Shown here: one piece after another, positions 10,755-21,864 of the stretch
How positions within the stretch are numbered: position 1 is the stretch's first letter
How the letters are laid out: every line of letters starts with the position of its first letter
Source of the DNA: Cydia pomonella
Taxonomy: Eukaryota; Arthropoda; Insecta; Lepidoptera; Tortricidae
Direction of reading: 5' to 3'
Length of the DNA: 64,000 nucleotides
NCBI RefSeq assembly: GCF_033807575.1
Contig: NC_084704.1
Span: forward strand, 33,023,968-33,087,967
Notes under the pieces: model-generated
Seen by the model: the letters and a program-made list of their open reading frames with translations, nothing else
Told to the model about the DNA's origin: nothing
Databases searched by the model: none
Made by a program: the position numbers and the translations under genes

Positions 10755-10992
10755 TATATTAACCATAGCTATGACCCTGTATGACTTTTTTCGATTTTTT
10801 TTATTATTGTAGTAAGGAGAGAAAAACAGATTTCATACACATTTTTAAATGATCCCAACTCTTATAATAATTAAAAATTTGAAAAAAAAATAGCTGTAGT
10901 TAATATACAACAAATTGGGTCAAAATATTTTGTTTAGTGTGAATATTCAGAGAGGAATATGAGGATTACATTTGGATGAAAAGGCGACAATT

Positions 10993-11396
10993 TTGACAAT
11001 CCTATACAGGTGTGAAGATATATTTTGTTCAAGGAACATAAAAAATTACTTTAAGCTTTAATAAAACTGTGTTTAGGTCGAAACTCACTTTTCTGTAATA
11101 CAACTTATTACCTTTCGACAAAATGCTATTGTAACGAGTTTTATTGTTGATCACTATAACGGCAGCGTAAAAACTATACAATCAGCATCAGAAAAATGGA
11201 TCAGACTACTATGTAATAATAATAATAAAAAAAACAAATTGTAAAATTGTCACTTGCCTCAGTATACTTAGGAGGCATTGATAAGATACTTTTATCTTAG
11301 AAGAAAAACATCCGATCATGTAATATTAGTAGTATTGTTTATCATGAGAACTACTTTTATTATATAAATACCCTGAATCTAAAAATGGAAAAATTA
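10993..11396. other. Unassigned AT-rich sequence
   Basis: Nothing is recognised except a weak match near 11180-11215 (caatcagcatcag, then ggatcaga) to one arm of the MITE at 25174-25382. Confidence 0.3.
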
Positions 11397-11476
11397 CTGG
11401 TTTGGGTGAGTCTTGAACTCACGGCTTCTAGATCGATACTCCAGTGCTCTGCCAACTGGGCCACCAAGACCTCATA
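11397..11476 (-). mobile_element. tRNA-like SINE head (family C)
   Basis: The minus strand reads like a tRNA: an A box (tggcccagttggc) near the 5' end and a B box (gagttcaagactc) about 45 bases later, with T-arm bases that can pair. The acceptor stem is not closed and there is no convincing anticodon stem, so it is more likely a tRNA-derived SINE head than a working tRNA gene. It differs from families A and B. Confidence 0.55.
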
Positions 11477-11479
11477 CAT

Positions 11480-12355
11480 AGCTAGCGAATTTTAAAGAGA
11501 AGCAGAAGAAGCTTAATAACATCGTTCGCAGATGTTTTTGCATTTCAAATATTAATAAATAACCTGGTCAGCGGTAATAAAGCGGCTTTACTGAAAATTC
11601 GCTTTTGACTTCAGTAAGGCAATAAATAACATTGTATAATCTTTTTGCCATATTTAGTTATGTAGTAGATTGTACAGCGTGGGCAAAACAACCCATTTTA
11701 TCCGAGGCAAGGCAATTTATCGGTTCAAGCCACTAGGCTATTGGCGATAAGTCGAAAATAAAACGGGTTTTTATGCGAGTTATACACTTGCGTTTCACTT
11801 CGATTGCGAGGAAAATAAACATAATTGTTATAAATGTTTACATGTACTTTATAGTTAACTTTGAACAAATGTTTAGTAAGTAATGCACAAGTATACAAAA
11901 ATAACTTCCAGTATGATCGATCTACAGTTATGGTTTTTCCTTAACTAAAATGTTTTCATAGAATGCTATTATATTTCAAACAGCTGTTAACACTTTTGAT
12001 GTTAAACAATGTTTAGAAAAAGTAGACATACATGATACCCATTACGTACTTGGAATTGAATGTACCTACCGCTGACATAGGTGCTGATTTTGACAATCTG
12101 AGCTAAATAATACCAAATTAAAATACGTGCTATTTTAACAAGATGCAAATATTTTTTACAGGAATTTAGGATTTATCTGGTAAATTTAGTTTGGTCATCA
12201 CTGACGCAAAATAGTTTGGAACAGATGATAGATTTTATGATCTACTTTGATGTTCTTCTCCTCAGAGAACGTATCAGAATCTATGGCGGTGGGATAGAAC
12301 TTCGGGCCTTGCAATCTCGAGTCTCGAATCCCAATTACTATCAGAGTCGATTACT
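11480..12355. other. Unassigned AT-rich sequence
   Basis: No gene, SINE or hairpin is recognised in this stretch. The 77-codon frame at 12216-12449 runs into the repeat cluster that follows and is not a gene. Confidence 0.35.
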
Positions 12356-12514
12356 TAATGCGAAGGCCGAAGTCTTAGCTTCGTGTAGGGATGAAGGCCC
12401 AGAGCTTCCGACAGGTGAACACTTTCCGCAACTCTCTCAGGTATCTTAATTCCAAAGCCCGAAACCCAAGCTGCGAGAGTAAAGTTCTCAAGCACAGAAC
12501 AATTAAAATATACA

Positions 12515-12830
12515 TTGACTAGATAGATAGATAATCCGTTTATTTGTTTGTCACAATACACACAGGAAATACAAATAATAAAATGCCAAAAAAAAGAATA
12601 GATAATACAAAATCAAACGAGAGAAATACACATTTATACAAAACAGAAGAAGAAAGAAAAAAATACATTGAATTAATACTGTTCCATACACATTACATAG
12701 GAAATGTTGTGTGCGTCGCAGCAAAACAAAAGGGTTCTGGCTCAGTATTACGCTTGACCCTATGGGAGAAGCAGTGATATTCTGTCAGGACCAGATCACG
12801 TCAACCAAGATACAGTGTAAAATATGCAAT
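12515..12830 (-). mobile_element. LINE 3' end fragment
   Basis: A tagatagatagata run is followed by atccgtttatttgtttgtca, the mirror of a LINE 3' end with short tandem tail and polyadenylation-like motif. No reverse transcriptase residue pattern is visible, so only the untranslated end was copied. It lies inside the GAAGGCC cluster. Confidence 0.5.
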
Positions 12831-12902
12831 ATTCTTACCTAAATACCGTGTTTATAAAACTAGTGACATAATTACCATTGAAAGTGTGTACTTACCTATA
12901 TT

Positions 12903-13065
12903 CTGTTTTTTTATTCCGTAGACTAAAATGACGTTTCATATGTAAGACATGACATTTCTTGTGGTACCTACTAAGACTAAGACTAAAATGACATTTCATG
13001 TGGTACTAAGAAATGTCATGTCTTACATATGAAACGTCATTTTAGTCTACGGAATAAAAAAACAG
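12903..13065. mobile_element. Hairpin MITE with 58-base perfect arms
   Basis: Bases 12903-12960 are an exact reverse complement of 13008-13065 as far as I can read, beginning ctgtttttttattccgtaga. The 47-base centre repeats part of the arm (gactaaaatgacatttcatg). Perfect arms suggest a young copy or gene conversion between the arms. Confidence 0.88.
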
Positions 13066-13449
13066 ACCTTACTTACATAGATAAACGCGAAGGCCGAAGA
13101 CCGAGCTCCGCCTAGGGCTGAAGGCCCGGAGCATCCGAATTGAGCCCCCCAAACACTCGTTTCTAAATTTTGAGGGCCAAACCCGAGCTGCAGGAGTGTA
13201 ATGCTCCAGCATAGAACAATTGTCCAAATGCAAATACTTAGCTCATCCAAAGGCCCAAACTGTCCGAGAGAGACACGTCAAAAGTGTTAAATCACACAAC
13301 ATTAGTACAAGCGTCACATATGCAAAGGCCAAGTTTCCGTAGGGCAAATGCCGAAAGCGACTGCAACAGGCGCGTTTTTAGTTATCAAACACGGAACATT
13401 AGTACCTACAAGTATCATGATGCAAAGGCCGAAAGTCAAACTTGCTAGC

Positions 13450-14025
13450 TAAAGTTACATCCATGCTTTTTGCAACCTTCACAAAAATCTTAATTGCGAA
13501 GTGCTTGCTGAGCTCATGCTTCAGCTTCCACATAGACTTGATTGTGTCTGTTTTATGGTTTTCGATTTTTTTCTTAAAGGTGGCGCAGTGAAGCCATACA
13601 CATTCAGTTTAAGCTATGCTCGTGAGGTAATCACCTACTAGTCTACCTGTTTATGATTTTAACTGTGTACGTAATTTTAATATAATATGGGTCATTTGTT
13701 ATCTCCAATAATTTAACTGAAGAACAAATAACTATTATTGCAGTACGCAACAACCTAACCTACATCTTAATCCACCCGCATAATAGATTATATAATAACA
13801 AAACAACTAGTAAAATGGCGCTTACAGGTCACCCCAATATAAAAATAGACTTCTAAGAAGTAATAAGCTTACTGTTAAATTCCCCCTTTGATCTTAAATC
13901 CTTGATCTCATTTTTGCGACCAAATTAACATTTAGGTTACGAACAGAGAAAAAATAACTTAAGATATTTACGTAGTAATCAACAAATAAAAATAAGTATC
14001 TACTACTAAAAGAGTGAATTTAATA
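13450..14025. other. Unassigned sequence
   Basis: No gene or recurrent repeat is recognised. The start (to about 13620) may be an eroded continuation of the GAAGGCC cluster, but the characteristic units are no longer readable. Confidence 0.3.
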
Positions 14026-14026
14026 C

Positions 14027-14478
14027 TTTTTGGTCTAGCTTGGTGGATAGTGACCCTTCCTTCCTGGGTTCTTACAGTACATTTATTTGTGTGATGATCA
14101 CAGATAGGTATTTGTTCTTAAGTCATGGGTATTTTCTATGTATTCTTATACATATATGATACACGGAATAACACGAGGAAAGCGAAAGATTTTAACAGTG
14201 TATTTCTGATCTAGAGACTAATATGTCATATTAACTTTTCTAGATTTCGATAGTTTCAGAGTTAATACCAATTTTATTTTTGGCAAAATTTATTAAACTC
14301 ATGTAACATTTTTTCCTTCTTTTGGCCTCAGTAGTGCGTGGTTAAAATGTTTCGTGACCCTCGTGTTACACCGTGTATATATCGCAATATATGAATCCAT
14401 AACACAAGCCTTCTTGAGATTACTGTGGGGCTTAGTCAATTTGTGTAAGAATGTCCAATATTTATTTATTTATAATAG
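14027..14478 (+). mobile_element. SINE family A, split by a MITE
   Basis: The 5' part (ggtctagcttggtggatagt through gggtattttctatgtatt, to about 14158) and the 3' part (acacaagccttcttgagatt to the tttatttattta tail, about 14400-14478) match full SINE copies. The head is diverged and the B box is lost. The gap is filled by a 218-bp MITE. Confidence 0.78.
14160..14377. mobile_element. 218-bp MITE inside a SINE
   Basis: Ends are inverted: tacacggaataacacgagga on the left, and the right end cctcgtgttacaccgtgta as its imperfect complement. It sits in the TA-rich middle of the SINE; the flanks (atga and tata) do not give a certain target duplication. No coding capacity. Confidence 0.75.
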
Positions 14479-14548
14479 ACAAAAGAGACGGAAAGACAAA
14501 TCAAGCCTTTTGAAGTGTTCGAATCAGTTTTAGGAGACTTTACTTTAA

Positions 14549-14920
14549 AGGTGCGACCAGACCGCAACTTAAAAAACGGTCACGATACGGAATCGCAGTG
14601 ACGCGTCGTATGCGTACCGTTTTTGACGCATGCTCCCCACACCGCTGCTTAAAAAACGGTGACTGTACGGAATCGCAGTGACGTGCTTCACGCGAATCTT
14701 TTTTGTTCGCAAAACAGTTGCATCTTTTACGTCACCGGTGTGGTGTCTGCCATAAGATCTCCGTGTAATATTTTTTGCGATTTTTACGCAGATCAATTTA
14801 CGGTGCGTCAGCGTATTTTAAGCAGCGGTGTGGGGAGCATGCGTCAAAAACGGTACGCATACGACGCGTCACTGCGATTCCGTATCGTGACCGTTTTTTA
14901 AGCTGCGGTGTGGTCGCACC
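14549..14920. mobile_element. Foldback MITE of about 372 bp with repeated arms
   Basis: Arms of about 110 bases are near-exact complements: ggtgcgaccagaccgcaact on the left and its counterpart ending ggtcgcacc on the right. The left arm also contains two direct copies of a motif (cttaaaaaacggt, then tacggaatcgcagtgacg) about 80 bases apart. The sequence ttaa lies outside both ends (14545-14548 and 14921-14924), compatible with a TTAA target as used by piggyBac-type elements, though this alone does not prove the class. The open frames inside it are products of the palindrome. Confidence 0.85.
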
Positions 14921-14924
14921 TTAA

Positions 14925-16240
14925 AATGACTTTAGGAGTATTTTGCGTCGGTTCTTTTTTCGAGTTTGACACTAAGTTCGAAAATAGAGACTTCCATCAT
15001 AAATCATTGTTGATTAAGGTCTATCAGAATTATTTAATTTTTCCGTAACTATTCGCTGTTGAAAGACTTTCTGTAACTAAGTTTTCTTTAGAGAGAACTT
15101 GATTCTCTACGCAAGAACTAAGTATCTGGCAAGTTTAAAAGAATAAAGCATGGACTTTATTCCCAGAGTCAAATAACATTCTTGAAGATGTCTCCAAATA
15201 TTTGAGTCTTCACCAACACTAATCGATAAACAAAAAATACACACTCTTTATTGCCAGCTCAGCAAAAAACGGGTACATTATCTTCTATCCTGAAAAATAA
15301 ACGGCACTTCCAGAGATAAGTTGTCTGTTCAAAGCTAGAAGTATGTAAAGAGCTGGCTTTTCTGATAGATGCGCTGTATTGTGTGGAAACGCGCAACAGT
15401 GTGGCAAAGAAAGTAAAACTAAACGCGAAATAACCGAGTACTTATCTCGTGGTGAATTTTCTTCGTACACCGGCATCAGCACTGAGCATAATTTATTTCG
15501 TGTGAAGGAAAGTATGCCGCCATCGCAGACCGAGCCAAGAGCGTTTGTACACATTAACGCCGCATTGCTCATGAAAAATCGCTTAGGATAGACGCTAGCA
15601 AACGCCATTTACATGATGCTTTTTATCCTTTTTCTGTGTTTTATTTATTGAACTTGTGAACAATATTTACGTTAGGTATAGTCGATTAAAGCATTTTTTA
15701 CCCGTGCTTAAGCTAGGGGTAATTTTGCTCCTTTAATCTATGTTCATTGCTCTCAGTAATATGCAACGTATCTTTAGATTATACCGTTTATGGATCTCTT
15801 TGAAGTATCTTTTTCATTCCAGGTTGCTTGGAGAAAATATATTAAACTGTAGGTAATTCATATTAGAAATTAGATAGAATAGAACATAACAAGAGCTTAT
15901 TATTTACTTTTTGTAACATGAAAGCTGATATTTTGCAGGCGATTTGCCAGTTTTCATGAAAGTAGCCAAATTGCGACCTTTACATTATCTACCCACGTTG
16001 AATATAATGTTGTGCCTATAAATACAACTTAGATCAGGTTTTATTATAACAAAACTTCTTAGACAGCAATTGCGATTCGACAATCAAAATTGTCAAAGAC
16101 AATAAAATTCAAGGAAATATAATATGCTTTTGCGTGAAGTGTCAATGTACATGTTTCCGATTCAGGTCACAAGATGGCAGACCCTCCAACGCGCACGGTC
16201 CCTATAGGTAGTATATATATAATATATATATATGTATACT
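14925..16240. other. Unassigned sequence
   Basis: Overlapping open frames of 70 and 107 codons at 15285-15608 have no recognisable domain and lie on opposite strands, so I do not call a gene. A short TA-rich run is at 16208-16237. No element motif is seen. Confidence 0.35.
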
Positions 16241-16242
16241 CA

Positions 16243-16572
16243 TTTCTGGACCCGGGCATGTCCTTAAACTACGTCTAAAAGAGAGGTATGGGCATTGTCG
16301 TAAGGCACAGCACAGCGGATGTCATCCCAGATCTAGAGCAGAGCCTAACTGGGAAAGTCCCTCCACCTTACAGAAAATCGCAGCCAAATAATACTCATAG
16401 TGTTGTGTTCCTGCCAGTGAGTAAGGTTGCCAGAGCTCAACGAGGGTGCGGAGTGTTAGGGTCAGCAACGCGCATGTAACTCCTCTGGAGTTGCAGGCAT
16501 ACATAGGCTACGGAGACTGCTTACCATCTGACGGGCCGTAAGCTTATTTGCCGCCGACGTAGTATAAAAAAA
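16243..16572 (+). mobile_element. LINE-type 3' end (tail family T), copy 1
   Basis: Shares with 19682-19998 the opening ggacccggg, tccttaaactacgtc and gatctagagcagagcc, then the tail block seen in five places: gtaaggttgcc, caacgcgcatg, ctacggagactgcttaccat and gccgacgtagtataaaaaaa. The A-run at the end sets the plus orientation. It is the 3' end of an abundant lepidopteran retroposon; I see no coding motif to name the clade. Confidence 0.7.
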
Positions 16573-17840
16573 AACAGCGGGTTGCACTCCGGGACTGCCG
16601 GCAGAAGTGAAAACTTGAATATTAACGTTGTGCATTTTTGATATTTTGGAATGGTTAGGGAATAACTTTGCACGTATTGCTTTAATTGTCAGTATAAAAG
16701 TACTATCATTTATGTGGTAAAATACAATAGTCATTTATTGCGCTATCGTACACAAACATGACAATTCATATTACATTAAAAATTCAACACTTCAGAACTA
16801 TTACAATTATTTAACATTAAAAAGTTTATCTCTCAGAAAAATCAACTTCCATCCATAATTTCAACGACTCTTACACCATCATCATTACTAGAACCATCAT
16901 GGAGTTTTGCGATCAGGTCACGTGTCCGTCTTACGAATCTTCAATCTGACGAATTTGTCGGTCACGTGACCTGTCGCGATTTTAACATTGTTCCCCATCA
17001 CAAAAAGTGCACAGCGCCGCTAAAGAAGTTTTCACTTCAAAAGTATGGGCGCATTATTTTATAACCGAAATGGGACTTAATAGCGACTTAACATAAGTGA
17101 TACTGTGTTAGTTTAAATCAACCTTAAAACATTCGTTAATTATTTGATAGAAAAAAGGATATAACGTAAAAAAAGTGCTATGTACCTGTTATAAAAGTAG
17201 TACGATAACATAAAACCAGCTCTTATCCAGGATATTATAAGTGTATAGAACGAAACCTTATTTTTTCATTTCTGTAAAAAGTTTCACTTCTGTACGGTGC
17301 TGCTCGTGTTGTAAAGTAAGTGAGCAAAGGATTAAGACTTTATAGACTGGATGAGACCGGAGTTTGTTATCTTGATATAGGAGTTTATAACAACAGTTTT
17401 CCTCGAGAATATGCAGATTTCAGTCCATCTTCCTCGTTATTGCTCCGAGTAATGCACACAATTTGTGCATGGGATTTTACTTGGTGCAATTTCGGGGTTT
17501 AAGGAATTGTTTCTCTATGCAAATAGATGTAGTTCTTTTATTTTATTTTGGGTTTATGTTGTCCGTTTTATCTATGAATAATTGGAGGTTTGCTTGGGAA
17601 CCTAGACAGACATTGACAACAAAAAAACCCTAATTATATATACGAGTATATGTAACGTTTTCCGTCGACATAAGACAAACCCCGAGCAAGTTTGCTTTGA
17701 AGCGATTGCTACATAAGCATCCTGCTGAAACAGAGTTCGAGTTGTATCCAACGTTGTATCAACATTATTAAGTATGTAAAGAATATATAGAGTATTATAT
17801 TCATTATATATGTTATAGTATTTTTCTTTGTGTATGTAAA
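16573..17840. other. Unassigned; possible LINE tail at 16725-16830
   Basis: At 16726 the sequence caatagtcatttattgcgct looks like a minus-strand LINE 3' end. Near 16910-16980 gtcacgtg occurs on both sides of a short imperfect inverted repeat. Nothing else is recognised. Confidence 0.35.
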
Positions 17841-17842
17841 AC

Positions 17843-18132
17843 TCATCATCATCTTGCTCCCGCTGTCCCGGCATTTTTGCCACGGCTCATGGGAGCCTGG
17901 GGTCCGCATGACAACTAATCCCAAGAATTTGCTCTTCCAACCCAGAGGGTAAACTAGGCCTTATTGGAATTAGTCCGGTTTTCTCACAATGTTTTCGTTC
18001 ATCAAAAAGGTAAATATCAAATGATATTTCGTACATAAGTTCAGAAAAACTCATTGGTACGAGCCGGGGTTTGAACCCGCGACCTCCCGGATCAAAAGTC
18101 TCATGCTCTTTCTGCTAGGCCACCAGCGCTTC
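17843..18132 (-). mobile_element. tRNA-derived SINE family B, uninterrupted copy
   Basis: On the minus strand the head starts at 18132 with aagcgctggtggcctagcag and a B-box-like ggtttgaacccgc complement; the body reads through ccggactaat and ends near a catcatcatc tract. It aligns along its whole length with the split copy at 1650-2196. Confidence 0.8.
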
Positions 18133-19305
18133 TTCTTTTTTTGCTCCTTGCATCATTTTTACTTCCACAGAGATTCCAGATAGATTCCGATAGAAAATGC
18201 CATAAGGCATTAAGTTCATCATTTTGTATTTTTTAGAGAATTGCCAGACTTAAGTGGCTTGGACGTATGATCTAGTCAAGATAGCGGGAAATAGTTGGTT
18301 GGCAGTGTCACGTTAACCATCATTGTGGAGATCCGTGGGGACGCCTACGCCCATTAAACGACGTCTTTTGGCTGAAATAATGGTATGTACATCTATAGAA
18401 AAAGATTCCAAGTTAGTTGTTGTAGTATACGTGTGAAAGAGAAGTGCGTATATCTTTCGTCTCCTGCGCACAGACACGGACTCTATGCGCGCGCATGCTG
18501 GATGCCGAAGCGGAGTTACGAGTACGTGTTACGTTGTGGCAAGGCGAGAAGCCGATATTCATTGTTGTGTTCATCCAGTGTAAGAATCAAATACCACAGT
18601 TGTCCATAACTCCATAACCAACAACGATTTCTACATTTAAACTGCTAACCGCCTCGTTCATAAAATTTAGCAAAAACCTCTGATTTTGTTTGTATATTTC
18701 TAACAAACAGAAATGTCAGATTATCAGATAGGTAGGTATTAAACATTATAAACGGTTTGATATATTTATTCGACAAACGTTAACTGTATTTTAAGCACGT
18801 TACTAACAACGTAACAACCAACAATTTGATTTCTTCGATTTCAACTTTTTCGAGCAATATACAGGATGTATTTTTAAGCAAGTATATAAGAGTAGCTACT
18901 ACATCCTGTGTCCTTAAGAATGCAAAAAGTATCGTTGAAGGTTTTGCTTATTTTTTAATTAACGAAGTTTGCCAAAATTTTTAATTACAGATGATATAAA
19001 TGAACTTACAGTCTGGATGCAAAGAGGTCACAAATAAAAGCTTGTAAAAAAGTGCATACAGTACTTATTTTTACTCAATGGCGGATGCTAGAATTTTAAA
19101 TACTTCACAATTAATTTTGTTGTATACTTATTGCATTGCTTAGTACCGTTTAGTTGCAAAAGCCACATTTTCGGAGCGCCTCGCTCACCACATGCACAAA
19201 CCGTCGCTTCCCGCCACAATTTAAACATGGGTCTGCCTGCAACACTGGAAATTTAATTTGAAATTGCCATTACATAAGCGCTTTACAGCTGTCCCATGGG
19301 GTTAA
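18133..19305. other. Unassigned; possible LINE debris at 18240-18385
   Basis: At 18240-18385 the plus strand reads fragments like LKWLGRMI and DPWGRLRP, reminiscent of an RTE-type LINE C-terminus, but with stops; this is weak. An inverted pair acaggatgta / tacatcctgt occurs at 18863-18911. The rest shows nothing recognisable. Confidence 0.3.
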
Positions 19306-19309
19306 TTAA

Positions 19310-19515
19310 AAAAAAAAACTGGACTAGTTCGAGTCGGACTCGTCCACCGCGGGTTTCCTACTTTTTAGTATTGAAATACATCATCAAATTTCAACTGTTC
19401 AACTATCATAGTTCATGAGATACAGCCTGGTGACAGATGGACAGACGGACGGACGGACAGCGGAGTCTTAGTAATAGGGTCCCGATTTAGCCTTTCGGTA
19501 CGGAACCCTGACCGC
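19310..19515 (+). repeat. Dispersed repeat with acggacggacggacag motif
   Basis: Contains gagtcggactcgtccaccgc, agatacagcctggtgacaga, acggacggacggacagcgga, tagtaatagggtcccg and cggtacggaaccct. This is a very common lepidopteran repeat of uncertain class. Confidence 0.6.
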
Positions 19516-19527
19516 CTCAATAAACTG

Positions 19528-19672
19528 TATTATCAAAACGAAAACTATTACTTTGCTAATCCGAGATATATATGCAAGGAGGTATAACGGGTTAGCACTG
19601 ATTGACTAGCACGTTGACTAGCACGTGATCTTTTCGCGGATTAGCAAAGTAATATTTTTTGTTTTGATTTGA
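19528..19672. mobile_element. Foldback MITE family R, copy 1
   Basis: The left arm (tatcaaaacgaaaactatta, ctttgctaatccg) is the imperfect complement of the right arm (cggattagcaaagtaatatt, ttttgttttgat). The centre holds a duplicated tgactagcacgt. Half copies lie at 41805-41872 and, reversed, at 48355-48435. Confidence 0.75.
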
Positions 19673-19681
19673 ATGACTTGA

Positions 19682-19998
19682 ATTTTGGACCCGGGGACGT
19701 CCTTAAACTACGTCCACAAGAGAGGTATGGGCATTGTGAATTTCATCTCGCTTTGTGTGGTAGGGCACGGCATAGCGGATGTCACTCCAGATCTAGAGCA
19801 GAGCCCAACTGGGGAAGTACCTCCACCTTACGGAAAACTGCAGCCAAATAACACTAGACCCTACTCATAGTGTTGTGTTCCTGCCGGTAAGTAAGGTTGC
19901 CAGAACTCAACGAGGGGAGGAGGGTTGTTAGGGTTGGCAACGCGCATGGAGTTGCAGGCGGGCCGTATGCTTGTTTGCCGCCGACGTAGTATAAAAAA
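19682..19998 (+). mobile_element. LINE-type 3' end (tail family T), copy 2
   Basis: Aligns along its length with 16243-16572. It has an extra block (aatttcatctcgctttgtgt) missing from copy 1 and lacks the tacataggctacggagactg segment of the tail. Ends gccgacgtagtataaaaaaa. Confidence 0.7.
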
Positions 19999-19999
19999 A

Positions 20000-21005
20000 A
20001 TGATTTCCGCAAAGTAATGCCTGACTCTATTCATTAACATTAACATCTTCAAACTTCTTTAGCTTTATACGCAAACGAAAAAACGTTTGGTAAAATTATC
20101 GACAATATGCCACAATAAAAAAATCTACGTATTTTTGGGCCACGCTGTATTTCCACCCTATAATTATCAGGTAGGAGTAAATATATACGTCTGGTCTGGT
20201 GTTGGGTGTAAATACGTGCATGTTTTCAATTAGCCTAATTATGAAGTAATCAAGTTAAATGCGGAATCTGGATAATATTCTGGAGTTTCCGCTGTAAAAT
20301 TTATAAACCGATTCGAAAGTTATAATTAACCATAATTATAAGATAAAGGTTTTTATTGTATAAATAGTTGTTTTAAATAAGTATGACTTATAAAAAGTGT
20401 ATGAAAATATTATGATATTATTTGAAAATTGTAACATACACCTCTCAAGTTGAATGAAAGTCACTATGACAATTGATTTTTATATGGAGTAACTGTCACT
20501 TACAATATTTGTAGATATTTTTTGGAAGTTACAAAAACACTAATATAAAATTTATAAATGAACAAGTAAGTAATAAAAACACAATAAACATATTTTTGTA
20601 ATTTTCTTTTATATTTAAGCCTAGGTTCTTGAAGGAGCTATTATTAGGGATTATTATTTGATGTGAGAAATTCCTTCAGTAGCAAAGCCGAGATAGTTAT
20701 GCCTAGGTTGATTTGTGGGTTTTCAATAGCGGAGTTGCTAGTTTGAACTATAATCTAATGATATTCATAATTAATGACATGATTAATATAGTGAGCTGAT
20801 TTTGCTCTATAGATAATCGGGTTGATAATACTAATTCACCATGCGCAATAAGCAGAAGCAAGCTACAATCGAAAACTTATGTAAGGAGTTATTCTTGGGC
20901 ACAATTTAGAGTTCAAGGTTCTAGTTTTCCAATGGCATTTACAGTTCTAGTGTATTTTTGGGAAGATTAATACAAATTAGCCTAGGAAATATTCTCTCTT
21001 CCGTG
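20000..21005. other. Unassigned AT-rich sequence
   Basis: No gene, SINE or inverted repeat is recognised. Confidence 0.35.
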
Positions 21006-21009
21006 TATC

Positions 21010-21555
21010 ATCATGGCTGAGAGACGTGACGATAGTGGACACTCTTCAACAGTGTTCTTCAAGCCTCTCTATCTTGGTCCCAATGTATGCTAGCCTGTAA
21101 TGTGGTTTTTGGCTCTGACGTTATTCTGTCCGCCCAACGCATGGCCTTAAGTCCTTCCCTACGCTTCCTTGCCAAGCGGCCAGTGATTATGAGCTTTTCC
21201 AGACTATCTAGCCTTGTCCTGCTCAGATGGCCGAAGAAACTAATAATTCAAGAAGTGCAAACAGAGGAGAGTCTCGTTTTATTGTTAAGTTCGTCGAGAA
21301 TAGCTGCATTTGTGCGGCGCTCAGTCCACAAGATCCGAAGCATTCTCCGCCAGCACCACATCTCGAACGTATCTATCCTACGACGGATTTCGATTTTAAT
21401 GGTCCATGTTTCGCACGCATACAGAAAGATCGAGAGAACAAAGGTTTTGCGGTTTATGTAGTTTTCCCATATTTTCTCGCCTCGTTTCGCCGAAGCTTTG
21501 ACCATTTGGGCTCTTCTAACCACCTCTTGGTCGCAGTCACCATCGTCGCTTAATA
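21010..21555 (-). pseudogene. RTE-type LINE, C-terminal reverse transcriptase remnant
   Basis: The intact protein would reverse-transcribe its own RNA at a nicked chromosomal site. The minus strand (21523 down to 21248) reads LYACETWTIK, RRIDTFEMWCWRRMLRI and WTERRTNAAIL, the usual C-terminal landmarks of RTE-clade reverse transcriptases. After a stop, the same strand continues with LSRTRLDSLEKLI and GRLARKRREG, again the expected order. The catalytic YADD region and the endonuclease are absent, so the copy is 5'-truncated and dead. Overlapping plus-strand frames here are not genes. Confidence 0.8.
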
Positions 21556-21864
21556 CGATTACGGTACTTAAATATAATTCCGTGGATACAGTGAAAAGGG
21601 GTCTAAATCTCGCGCACCTCAGGTGAAAAAGGGCTCAAGTATACACACGATTTTTTTTTAAACTCCGTTAATTTCGGGGTATGGCTAAATACATTTATTT
21701 AAGGAAACGGAATGGCATAGTTCATTTTAAACGTATATTTACTTTTTTAAGTAATCAAATGCTGCGTATAGCGTTGTTGTAACATGAGCATGCTATTTAA
21801 CTTAACCAATCAATTGAAAACTTCGACATATCAATATCATTTCGAACATTGATCATCCGAGATA

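Larger units (their letters stand above)
8210..10992. repeat. Foldback repeat family F, copy 1, split by the DDD transposon
   Basis: The left part (aacgtagtccccatttacct to about 8286) and the right part (from ttaaccatagctatgacc at 10759 to aaaaggcgac near 10987) are the two sections of one foldback element. Family F is also present at 50263-50770, 53948-54282 and 56262-56530. In the 56 kb copy the corresponding junction reads gttgtatatcaaccacagct without interruption, so the transposon entered at the TATA there. Confidence 0.8.
12358..13445 (+). repeat. Degenerate cluster of GAAGGCCGAAG units
   Basis: Units opening with atgcgaaggccgaag or close variants start at 12358, 13084, about 13245, 13320 and 13420. 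Later landmarks recur too: tagggctgaaggcc, gagcttccg, agcacagaacaatt and acattagtac. Unit spacing in the unbroken part is about 160, 75 and 100 bases, so this is an eroded tandem array. It is interrupted by a LINE tail (12515-12830) and a hairpin MITE (12903-13065). Confidence 0.65.

Noticed and set aside
11397..11476. Possible tRNA gene
   Set aside because: A and B boxes are present, but the acceptor stem does not close and the anticodon arm is poor; a SINE head fits better.
14569..14901. Two opposite-strand open frames with the same C-terminal peptide
   Set aside because: They are the two arms of the palindrome at 14549-14920 read on both strands.
15285..15608. 107-codon minus-strand frame
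   Set aside because: An overlapping plus-strand frame of 70 codons exists and neither shows a domain or splice context.
21087..21553. Plus-strand frames of 124 and 108 codons
   Set aside because: They are shadows of the RTE reverse transcriptase remnant on the minus strand, whose motifs are clear.
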